Below are positions 18,731-24,925 of a stretch of DNA of 63,190 nucleotides, piece by piece. The translations under genes were made by a program, and so were the position numbers. The stretch spans positions 1-63,190 of the forward strand of contig JAFGIN010000128.1 in NCBI GenBank assembly GCA_016929595.1, written 5' to 3'. The notes below the pieces were generated by a model. The model was not told where the DNA came from, searched no databases, and was given only the letters and a program-made list of their open reading frames with translations. The DNA comes from Chitinispirillaceae bacterium. GTDB lineage: Bacteria; Fibrobacterota; Chitinivibrionia; Chitinivibrionales; Chitinispirillaceae. Every line of letters begins with the position of its first letter. Positions within the stretch are counted from its first letter, which is position 1.

Positions 18731-19723
18731 CTATTCAAAAATTTTAGTCACTGTTTTCATATTGTTTTTATTAACTATTTTCGCAGCTTTTCGATAGTTC
18801 AGTACGGTATAAACTGAAAGGGTAGGGTGCACCCTGGTATCCGGTAGCTCCCACTCGTTGTCTTTCAGATCGAAAATAAGGTTAGCAGCTTGTACACCGG
18901 TCCCATTTGGATCTGGTATAACAGCGAATGTGCCGAAATCGAGTTCAGGTTTTACGAGAACTTCAACACCAACAATTACTGGTACACCATTTTTTTTCAA
19001 AAGAGGCATCCAGACACCACCAAGTAATTCAGAAGATAAAATAACATTGTCATTTGGAATCCAGAACGCGTTTACCTGTTCTTTTTTAATCAGGTGTTTG
19101 AGTGCATCTGAGATCTCCTTTTTATGATTTTTTGTCTGATTACCAATCTTAATACTCTTAATAGTAATTTTTTCTCTTTCACATAGTTTAGTGTTTTGGA
19201 TGACCAGATCTTCGAAGGCATCCCGGTAGATCACTCCGACTTTATTGATTGTTGTAGTAGCGACCCCGCGAAATTTAACAATCGCAGTAACTAGTGGAGT
19301 CTGGCTGGATATGCCCAGTGCATTGTCTAAATGTCCGATTGCGCGTTCAGTGTCCAGTGCATAAATTGATAGTATCGGAATGCTGGTTGCATCAGGTTTG
19401 TGTTCATTTGTAAATTTTGAATAAAGTTTTAGTAACCGATTACCAACAACCACAACCACTTTCGGTGTTGTTGAAGCGAAATAGCGCTTAAGATCTCCAT
19501 CACCTTCATCATCTCTGGATTTTTCCAGAACGGTTACTGAAAATTCATCTTCTGTTTCTTCCTGAAGACCTGTTATTGCACTGGTGAACAATTCTCCGGG
19601 AGGGGTGAAGATCAGAAGTGATTCCTCTCCATCAGAGGCAAAAACACCGTTGAACTGAATCCACCAGAGTAGAAGAATGTGAAATAATGACGCCATTGAA
19701 ATCTTTGTTTTAAAATTGTGCAT
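18731..19723 (-). CDS. ABC substrate-binding-like periplasmic protein (PF04392 type), paralogue 2
   Basis: 330 residues from ATG19723, chosen because it gives a proper signal peptide (HNFKTKISMASLFHILLLWW ending VFASDG); the frame is open to 19798. The mature part parallels paralogue 1 throughout: SLLIFTPPGELFTSAITGLQEE, KVGVIYRDAFEDLVIQNT, KKEISDALKHLIKKEQVNAFWIPND, and FGTFAVIPDPNGTGVQAANLIF. The two likely arose by duplication around the receptor gene. No permease or ATPase is adjacent, so it could act as a ligand sensor or carry ligand to a transporter encoded elsewhere. Confidence 0.75.
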   Translation of the reverse strand: MHNFKTKISMASLFHILLLWWIQFNGVFASDGEESLLIFTPPGELFTSAITGLQEETEDEFSVTVLEKSRDDEGDGDLKRYFASTTPKVVVVVGNRLLKLYSKFTNEHKPDATSIPILSIYALDTERAIGHLDNALGISSQTPLVTAIVKFRGVATTTINKVGVIYRDAFEDLVIQNTKLCEREKITIKSIKIGNQTKNHKKEISDALKHLIKKEQVNAFWIPNDNVILSSELLGGVWMPLLKKNGVPVIVGVEVLVKPELDFGTFAVIPDPNGTGVQAANLIFDLKDNEWELPDTRVHPTLSVYTVLNYRKAAKIVNKNNMKTVTKIFE

Positions 19724-19798
19724 AATAATATTCACATATGGTTTGATACTTATCCCGGTACATAAAAGCTTTTCAAATTGTTTCACAATTTCCTGCAT

Positions 19799-20204
19799 TA
19801 AAATTCAATTAAATCCATTATACTGATATGTGGTACAAAAGATCAAGGTTTTTCTAGTGCTTCAGTTCCAGATATGTAAATGTTTTTGATTGCCTGATGA
19901 AATGATGTGCACTTATCCTTTTGTCATTGGCAGGTCTCTACTCCAGCAATAAACGTTGCTCCTCGGGTGCCAGAGCTCTAAAGTATTGTGAAAAAACACG
20001 TTGCGACAGAATGTCGGACCAGAAAATAATTGCATTATGTTTTATTTGGTGAAACTGTATTCAATACGCTCACAGGCAATTAAACTGTTATTCCGGTAAA
20101 AATATCCGTATTGGCAACATCATCGCACTTATCCAAAGACCGGGGGTGGAAGAATCACGTACGACGATCAGACATTTTGATTCCGTCTCTTATGCTGTGT
20201 AAGG
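19799..20204. other. Non-coding gap
   Basis: About 400 AT-rich bases lie between the minus-strand binding-protein gene and the 3' end of the DUF5107 gene. No open frame with family resemblance, tRNA or strong hairpin was seen. It probably holds the promoter of the binding-protein/receptor genes on the minus strand. Confidence 0.6.
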
Positions 20205-21860
20205 TTACTGTCTGAGCTCAACAAAACGGGTGCATTTACCCTTGTTGTCAACTGAAAGAAAAATACCTGTTTTTGCAAGTGTCTGCCTTTCTGATGCATT
20301 ACCAATGTAAGCCCCGTTGAAGGTGTAGAGCTTTCGTGGTGAAGAGACAATTGAACGTTTCCGGAGCTGCTTGTGCTGGTGAGTTCCAGGGGTTGTGGAG
20401 GTGACACACGTTCCTGCATTGGAAAATTTTACCGGTATGCAGGCTTTCATCAGCGACTGAGTTTCAGATTTTAGTTCGAATACCAGGCTGTCAATGTCAT
20501 CACATAGGCTATTTACCGATATGGTATCCTTAACAGCAAAAGCACCTGTGCTATCATGTGCTCTTGTTTCCTCGTAAATGTTTACCGCGTTGCTGTTTCC
20601 TTTAAACGTAAGGCTGACCGTCACTTGATCTGCCGGTCGGGTTACAAAATAGCGACATGATACGAGGACGTTTTTGTCACTTGTTCCATTGTAGTTTTCT
20701 TTATCGGTAGAAAGATCAACAAGAGCATGCTCGCTTGCGTGAGTAAATGATGTCATACCGGTGACCGGCGTATAGTGTTCACTAAACTGCAATGTCGAAT
20801 TTGCCGGAAATTGAGCCGGAGTAAAAAATTCTTTGGAAACACCTGCCCACAGCTCAATGAAAGGACGGTGGTAGTCGACATTTTGTGCGGGATCAAAATT
20901 CCTGCTTTGATTATAGCCGAATCCCCAAATTTTCAATCCTGGTGTTTTTACATTGTCAGAAATGCGGATTATTCCTTCACTATTAGCGTGGTTGAGTGCA
21001 CCCCAGAAATTTCCTTCGGCAGGCCAGGCATACGCTATCCCGTCATTGGCCCAGTTTTTATACCATCGCAGATTTTTAAACTGATAGATATTGCTGCTTA
21101 CTTCCTGTTCTGCATTCTGTATTTCACGCCAATCATCATAAATTTTGACATTGCTTACTGGACCAATAATTTCTGTCTGATTGTCACATTTTGTGTTACC
21201 GGGTACTGATCCCGGTGAAATGCCGACGTTTGTCCAGTATTCGTAGTTAGTTACCTTATTATTAGGATTAACAAGGGTAACCGATGTCTTGAGTGCGGTG
21301 GTTTTCGCCTCGAGTGTAACTTCGAAATGGCAGGTTATATTTGTCTGGCCATATTTCATTTTGTTTGCAGGTGTATTGAAATCGATACTATCGGTAAATG
21401 ACATTTTTACAGAAATTTTTTCAGCTGAATTGGATGTAACTGTGTAGCTCCATGGGCGGCACCAGGTTTTTCCATGCTCGGCTTCAGGGAACGTTGGGAA
21501 AATCCCGCCCCATACCATGAGCCAGTCATAATAAAAAACATCCCATTGCGGTCCGTACGGTCTGCCAACCGGGTTCTGGTACAATTGCTCATGGCCGGTT
21601 GGTTTGTAGATCATCGAAAGTATTCTGCCGCCATATTCGGGTACCAGGGTTACTTTAAGGTATTCGTTCTCAAGGATCAGCGATTTATAAGTGTGGGTAA
21701 CAAGTTCGGTTTTGAATGTATCCTTTTCCAATGAGTAATCGGGATTTACCACGTGTTTGAAGGTTTTCCATTGCACCTGGGATTCGGTAAGTGTAACTGC
21801 TGCGGGAATTTTTTGCGATATGAACATCATCGTAAGAAATAAAATGTAAGCTTTTTTCAT
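20205..21860 (-). CDS. Secreted DUF5107 domain protein with C-terminal sorting-like tail
   Basis: 551 residues. Signal peptide MKKAYILFLTMMFISQKIPAA, with AGAAGGGA as ribosome site before the ATG. The core (about residues 50-370) follows DUF5107/galactose-mutarotase-like proteins: LKVTLVPEYGGRILSMIYKPTGHEQLYQNP, a WGGIFPTFPEAEHG block, and NYEYWTNVGISPG. These bind or act on sugars. After a beta-sandwich region and a linker, the last ~45 residues (KLYTFNGAYIGNA to FVELRQ) look like the C-terminal domain of secreted FCB proteins sorted to the surface. Role is likely extracellular carbohydrate binding; an enzymatic activity is not established. Confidence 0.7.
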   Translation of the reverse strand: MKKAYILFLTMMFISQKIPAAVTLTESQVQWKTFKHVVNPDYSLEKDTFKTELVTHTYKSLILENEYLKVTLVPEYGGRILSMIYKPTGHEQLYQNPVGRPYGPQWDVFYYDWLMVWGGIFPTFPEAEHGKTWCRPWSYTVTSNSAEKISVKMSFTDSIDFNTPANKMKYGQTNITCHFEVTLEAKTTALKTSVTLVNPNNKVTNYEYWTNVGISPGSVPGNTKCDNQTEIIGPVSNVKIYDDWREIQNAEQEVSSNIYQFKNLRWYKNWANDGIAYAWPAEGNFWGALNHANSEGIIRISDNVKTPGLKIWGFGYNQSRNFDPAQNVDYHRPFIELWAGVSKEFFTPAQFPANSTLQFSEHYTPVTGMTSFTHASEHALVDLSTDKENYNGTSDKNVLVSCRYFVTRPADQVTVSLTFKGNSNAVNIYEETRAHDSTGAFAVKDTISVNSLCDDIDSLVFELKSETQSLMKACIPVKFSNAGTCVTSTTPGTHQHKQLRKRSIVSSPRKLYTFNGAYIGNASERQTLAKTGIFLSVDNKGKCTRFVELRQ

Positions 21861-22152
21861 GGATAATCCCTTCTGATGATTGGTGAGCAGATCGAGACTT
21901 TATTTGTGAAAGAAAAATACAATAATGAGTTGAATGGGACAATGCTTTTAAATTTGGGCGAAAACCTATTTTACAGTGCCCCCCTTACCTATATGTCAAG
22001 TAGGCTCGTTCATGCAGGCAGTCAGGGAGATTCTTCCTGAAAGGGTCAACCCTTGCCGAATTATGGTATAAGGCAGTGGTCATGTTTATCACCGGTGTTA
22101 CCGTTTTTGGCTCTTCCTCCTCTTTTTTCACCGCCGCGCGCAGTAGAAGCTG

Positions 22153-22177
22153 AAAACGGAAATTGCTATTCCGTTTT
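22153..22177. terminator. Hairpin with flanking A/T tracts (bidirectional terminator-like)
   Basis: AAAACGGAA (22153-22161) and TTCCGTTTT (22169-22177) are a perfect 9-bp inverted repeat with a 7-base loop. The stem ends in A and T tracts, the shape of an intrinsic terminator on either strand. It lies in the 380-base gap between the divergent DUF5107 and pilin-like genes, so it could instead act on a leader transcript. Nothing else was recognised in the gap. Confidence 0.55.
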
Positions 22178-22240
22178 TCCAAGCATCTTGCAGGTAGTAT
22201 ATGAATATATCCTTCATGCTATATAACAGGAGTATTCTGT

Positions 22241-23311
22241 GTGAATAAACATTATTCAATTCGAAAAATCCTCAATCAGAATAATGGGAACACACTTGTT
22301 ACGGTCATGATGATCGCGATATTTGCAGCAATGATACTTCAGTCTCTCGCATATTCAACCCGTTCCACATTGAAAGCCAGCGGGAGAAAACTATCAAAAG
22401 TAGCATCCTTGAATATCGCTGAAGCAGGTAAAGAACAAGTAATCGCAGATTTACGTGAAAGAACATTGAATCTGCAACATAACAAAAAGATTTTCTGCTA
22501 CAATAACGAACCGTTTGGTGGAGGAGCATTTACCGTAACGTGTTCGACTACCACTATGGATACTGCGGTGATTTTATCGATCGGTTATAAGGGTAATGAT
22601 ACATCGAAAATTGAAGTCGTTGCGTATATTAATCCTGACTCATGGCAGCGATGGGTCAAAGGTGCTGTAACTGCAAGAACCAGTGTTAATACTCTTGGCA
22701 AGATTGAAATTGATGGCAGAGATTATGATACGAGCAGTTTTTCAGGTACATGTCTGGGAACTGGTGGCGTTGTTGGTGTCGCAGCTGGTGGCTCGGTGAC
22801 TGTAGACAACTCCTCTTCGGGAGTCGGTGGTAACTATACATCGCCTCAAAAAGCAGTTTTAGAAGGTGAAACGGCTTGTCAAAATATTGATACCACTGGT
22901 TATCCCCAGACTCCTGAAGATTTACTTGGGATGACATCGGCACAACTTGAAGCTTACAAATGGACAACGCCTCCACCATCAGATTATGTCGGTATTGTGT
23001 ACTCTGAAACGCCCTATGATTTTGCCGGTGGAATAATGATACTTCATAATTCATCCGGCACAGCATCACTAGGTAACTATAACGGAAATTTTAAAGGGTT
23101 GATAATCGCAGATGAGGTTAAACATTTTAATGCTGGATCAACTGTATTGGGAGCTATTTTTATGCTGGGAAAAACCAGTGGTGGAAATTGTTTCGGAAAC
23201 GGAACAGCCAAAATCCACTACAGTTCCCAAATGCTTGAAAAAGTCACGAAATTCATACCGGTGACCGAAAGAAGAACCGTGAATGTTGCGTCGTGGCGTG
23301 AAGTGAACTGA
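22241..23311 (+). CDS. PilX-like pseudopilin / type IV pilus-associated protein
   Basis: 356 residues from GTG22241 with an AGGAG site 6 bases upstream. The N-terminus has the PilX/type II secretion pseudopilin shape: a short basic leader, then NGNTLVTVMMIAIFAAMILQ as the hydrophobic helix and a charged amphipathic continuation. The rest is Gly/Ser/Thr-rich beta structure including VYSETPYDFAGGIMILHN and GLIIADEVKHFNAGSTVLGAIF, as in minor pilins of FCB bacteria. The final 20 residues (KFIPVTERRTVNVASWREVN) are encoded by a 68-bp sequence found again at 27483-27550, so the 3' end may be a junction made by an insertion. Confidence 0.65.
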   Translation: MNKHYSIRKILNQNNGNTLVTVMMIAIFAAMILQSLAYSTRSTLKASGRKLSKVASLNIAEAGKEQVIADLRERTLNLQHNKKIFCYNNEPFGGGAFTVTCSTTTMDTAVILSIGYKGNDTSKIEVVAYINPDSWQRWVKGAVTARTSVNTLGKIEIDGRDYDTSSFSGTCLGTGGVVGVAAGGSVTVDNSSSGVGGNYTSPQKAVLEGETACQNIDTTGYPQTPEDLLGMTSAQLEAYKWTTPPPSDYVGIVYSETPYDFAGGIMILHNSSGTASLGNYNGNFKGLIIADEVKHFNAGSTVLGAIFMLGKTSGGNCFGNGTAKIHYSSQMLEKVTKFIPVTERRTVNVASWREVN

Positions 23312-23313
23312 AC
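23246..23313. repeat. 68-bp direct repeat, left copy
   Basis: Identical base for base, in the same orientation, to 27483-27550. The left copy covers the last 22 codons and stop of the pilin-like gene. The two copies bracket about 4.2 kb of pseudogene scraps, Y-like RNAs and rtcBA. It could be an attachment-site duplication, a recombination scar, or two members of a larger dispersed repeat family; only a genome-wide search would separate these. A GAACT/GAATT pentamer run follows at 23305-23325. Confidence 0.9.
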
Positions 23314-23333
23314 TGAATTGAATTGAAACATGC

Positions 23334-23459
23334 CATCTCGGTAGCGATCTCTTTATAACATCGCTCGTGATCATAAATAACCAGGGTACCGCTTTTCTTA
23401 GCTCGTACACCGAAAACACTTTCACGAATATAATCCCGTATCGACAATTCATGGCTCAT
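23334..23459 (-). pseudogene. N-terminal remnant of a PglZ-like gene
   Basis: Reading minus from ATG23459 gives about 42 residues beginning MSHELSIRDYIRESVFGVR and continuing to a VIYDHERCYKEI block. The pattern IRDYI-RE-VF-R-(9)-VIYD-R-YK-I resembles the start of PglZ-domain phosphatases of BREX/Pgl phage-defence systems. The resemblance stops abruptly where the repeat-derived sequence begins, and the full protein would need several hundred more residues, so this is a truncated scrap. The family call is from pattern memory. Confidence 0.5.
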
Positions 23460-23514
23460 CTAATGCTCCTAGTCATTCCCTTTTCTGGATGCCGGTTTCC
23501 ACCGGGCATGACGT

Positions 23515-23575
23515 ATACACAATATTCACTTTGCAGACATTCCGGCGCAGGCCGGAATCCAGAACTCAGCATCAA
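23515..23575. repeat. Short dispersed-repeat-like palindromes (CATTCCGGCGCAGGCCGGAAT type)
   Basis: ATTCCGGC and GCCGGAAT around a short spacer at about 23540-23560, preceded by a related CATTCCC...GGGCATGAC stretch. Translated, it gives the RHSGAGRNPE-type peptide often seen where such intergenic palindromes occur in bacterial genomes. No gene is implied. Confidence 0.5.
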
Positions 23576-23581
23576 AAGTTA

Positions 23582-23880
23582 TGCAACTTATGCAACTTAT
23601 TGAAACTGGTTGCATGTTTCTGATTGTTTTTATATCTGTACTATTTAAAACAAGTTACACTGTCCATCCTTCTCAAAATTTAAAACAATTAATGGAACTT
23701 TATGGAACCTTTTGGAACTTATTGGAACAAATTCCATATTATTAATGTGATTCATAACATCACTATTTTAAAGAGGTTACCCAGTTCATCCATCTCTTAG
23801 TTTCAAACATTTTTTGAAAACTTCTGGAATTTTTGGTACTTAGTTTCAACTTATTGCAACTTGTTGCAATAAGTTGAAAC
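23582..23880. repeat. 10-bp phased repeat tract ending in a 17-bp-arm palindrome
   Basis: TGGAAC occurs at 23693, 23703, 23713 and 23723, exactly 10 bp apart. Related TGCAAC/TGAAAC words lie at 23582, 23591 and 23601. From 23821 six consecutive 10-bp blocks carry TGGAAT, TGGTAC, TTCAAC, TGCAAC, TGCAAT and TGAAAC. The last blocks form a perfect inverted repeat: GTTTCAACTTATTGCAA (23843-23859), CTTG, and its complement (23864-23880). One-helical-turn spacing suggests protein-binding iterons or a recombination site; no such role is shown. Confidence 0.75.
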
Positions 23881-23935
23881 TATTTCAAAGAACTGGCACA
23901 TTAAAATTGATGAACTCCTAACGCCTTATATTTTC

Positions 23936-24337
23936 GTGGAAAAAGAGGAGAGCTCTGAACTAATCTATTCTGATATTGATATGTTTACCCCATTCAGTTT
24001 TAAGGTAAAAGAAAGAAATTTACCTAAAAACCGTGATTACACTCTTGTAGAAAAATCTATTAACTTGAATATACGGCATACTCTGATTCAAGAAAGATTG
24101 TATAAAATGTTATGTGAGAAATATGGATATGAAAACGTTTCACTTGAACATCGTATTGGTGGAAAAAAGATTGACATTGTATTGAGGGATAATAATTCAT
24201 TTGTTTTTTATGAATCAAAAGTAACAATTCTGCAAAAGCCTGTATTCGTGATGCAATTGGACAACTCCTGGAATATGCTTATTAGCCAGACAAAAGTATC
24301 GGACATGGTTTTCGGATGCACATCAAGCGGCCTTTAG
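23936..24337 (+). pseudogene. PD-(D/E)xK-type nuclease pseudogene, frameshift plus stop
   Basis: The first ~95 residues include ERLYKMLCEKYGYENVSLEH, IGGKKIDIVL and FVFYESK, which fit a PD-(D/E)xK core (D in KIDIVL, ExK in YESK). After that codon the frame loses resemblance, but the +1 frame from about 24222 continues it perfectly: NNSAKACIRDAIGQLLEYAY, then a TAG where family members have Trp, then PDKS. So one frameshift and one nonsense change have broken the gene. The true start may lie upstream of GTG23936, since the frame is open and reads KIDELLTPYIFV. Such proteins are common orphan nucleases of defence islands. Confidence 0.65.
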
Positions 24338-24401
24338 TAATGAAGGCGGGTAATCTGCTGATGGAAGCGAGTTTTCCAAAGAGTTCGAGTGCTGTTGTTG
24401 C

Positions 24402-24426
24402 GTGGGTTCGAATCCCACTCATCCTG
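24402..24426 (+). pseudogene. tRNA T-arm/acceptor 3' fragment
   Basis: GTGGG-TTCGAAT-CCCAC forms a perfect T arm, followed by TCATCCT and G as a possible acceptor strand and discriminator. No matching 5' acceptor strand (AGGATGA) or D arm was found upstream or downstream, so this is not a whole tRNA. It could be an att-site remnant of an element that used a tRNA gene, or the relic of another Y-like RNA. Confidence 0.5.
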
Positions 24427-24528
24427 CAGGTCTCATGCACCAGCATTACTTTTTTTAGCAAAGGAGAGTTATCCGGTGAACACTGGGTTAATAAAATCAA
24501 TGCTATAACGTTCTAATAATAGAAATCA

Positions 24529-24593
24529 GGGGCGAATGCTGATAGAACTACATTCTGAAAACATGTTTCTGTTTTATCAAACGTTGTCGCCCC
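24529..24593 (+). ncRNA. Small structured RNA sharing the Y-like stem motif (no tRNA-like module)
   Basis: GGGGCGA (24529-24535) pairs perfectly with TCGCCCC (24587-24593). Inside, GAACTACAT (24545-24553) faces ATGTTTC (24563-24569) across a 9-base loop: the same GAA-CTA-CAT / ATG-TTTC helix with a CTA bulge that closes the two permuted tRNA-like elements downstream. It therefore looks like a minimal family member that keeps the protein-binding-type stem and lacks the tRNA mimic. It may be an independent RNA or part of the rtcB leader. Confidence 0.6.
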
Positions 24594-24609
24594 TCAACAT
24601 AAATCCGGT

Positions 24610-24746
24610 AAATGCCTGTGGAACTACATCGCTATTAACGACGTGGTCGCGGGTTCGAGTCCCGTCAGTTCCACTACGACCATTAAGGTGTTCGTAGTGG
24701 GACTGTAGCTCAGTTGGCAGAGCACGATGTTTCACAAATACTTGTT
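24610..24746 (+). ncRNA. Y RNA-like (YrlA-type) permuted tRNA mimic 1
   Basis: Order of parts is that of a circularly permuted tRNA. Stem strand GTGGAA-CTA-CATCG (24618-24631); T arm GCGGG-TTCGAGT-CCCGT (24649-24665); CAGTTCC (24666-24672) plus ACTACGA, a 12-base loop, TCGTAGT, and GGGACTG (24699-24705), so the acceptor stem is closed into a 14-bp hairpin; then TA, D arm GCTC-AGTTGGCA-GAGC (24708-24723); then CGATG-TTTCAC (24725-24735), which pairs back to the first strand with CTA bulged. The anticodon arm is thus replaced by a stem made from the RNA ends. This is the plan of bacterial Y RNAs, which lie beside rtcBA in Salmonella. RNA ends are not defined by sequence. Confidence 0.8.
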
Positions 24747-24776
24747 ACTGGATTATTTTTAACGTAATGGTTTACC

Positions 24777-24896
24777 AAATGCCTGTGGAACTACATTGGA
24801 TTTATGGGTCGCAGGTTCGAATCCTGTCTTTCAGAGTAATCTGATTGTAGCTCAGTTTGGTAGAGCAATAAAAATGTTTCACAAAAACCTTGTTGT
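24777..24896 (+). ncRNA. Y RNA-like (YrlA-type) permuted tRNA mimic 2
   Basis: Second copy of the same plan, 167 bp after the first. It begins with the same AAATGCCTGTGGAACTACAT. Stem strand GTGGAA-CTA-CATT-GGA-TTTAT (24785-24805); variable GGGTC; T arm GCAGG-TTCGAAT-CCTGT (24811-24827); CTTTCAG, loop AGTAAT, CTGATTG (acceptor-like hairpin with two T-T mismatches); D arm GCTC-AGTTTGGTA-GAGC (24850-24866); ATAAA-AATG-TTTCAC (24868-24882) pairing back perfectly with two 3-base bulges on the 5' strand. It ends about 30 bases before the rtcB ATG, so it may be processed from the rtcB leader or influence its translation. Confidence 0.78.
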
Positions 24897-24925
24897 TAAA
24901 CCTTCTTTATAAGAAAGGTATAAAA

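Noticed and set aside
20168-20419. Alternative frame at the 3' end of the DUF5107 gene suggesting a frameshift
   Set aside because: The in-frame C-terminus (KLYTFNGAYIGNA to FVELRQ) makes sense as a sorting-like tail; the other frame does not.
23138-23452. Minus-strand frame across the left 68-bp repeat as a gene
   Set aside because: It shares its peptide with the right repeat only because the DNA is duplicated; no start site or family match, apart from the separate PglZ-like scrap.
23893-23912. Sigma54-type promoter (TGGCAC...TTG) that could serve rtcB
   Set aside because: Spacing and the -12 element do not match consensus and it lies about 1 kb from rtcB, before the nuclease pseudogene.
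24699-24835. Reading 24699-24835 as a normal tRNA interrupted by an intron
   Set aside because: GGGACTG pairs at only about 3 of 7 positions with CTTTCAG and anticodon strands CGATG and TTTAT do not match, whereas the permuted pairing (with the upstream CAGTTCC, and TTTAT with the downstream ATAAA) is near perfect.
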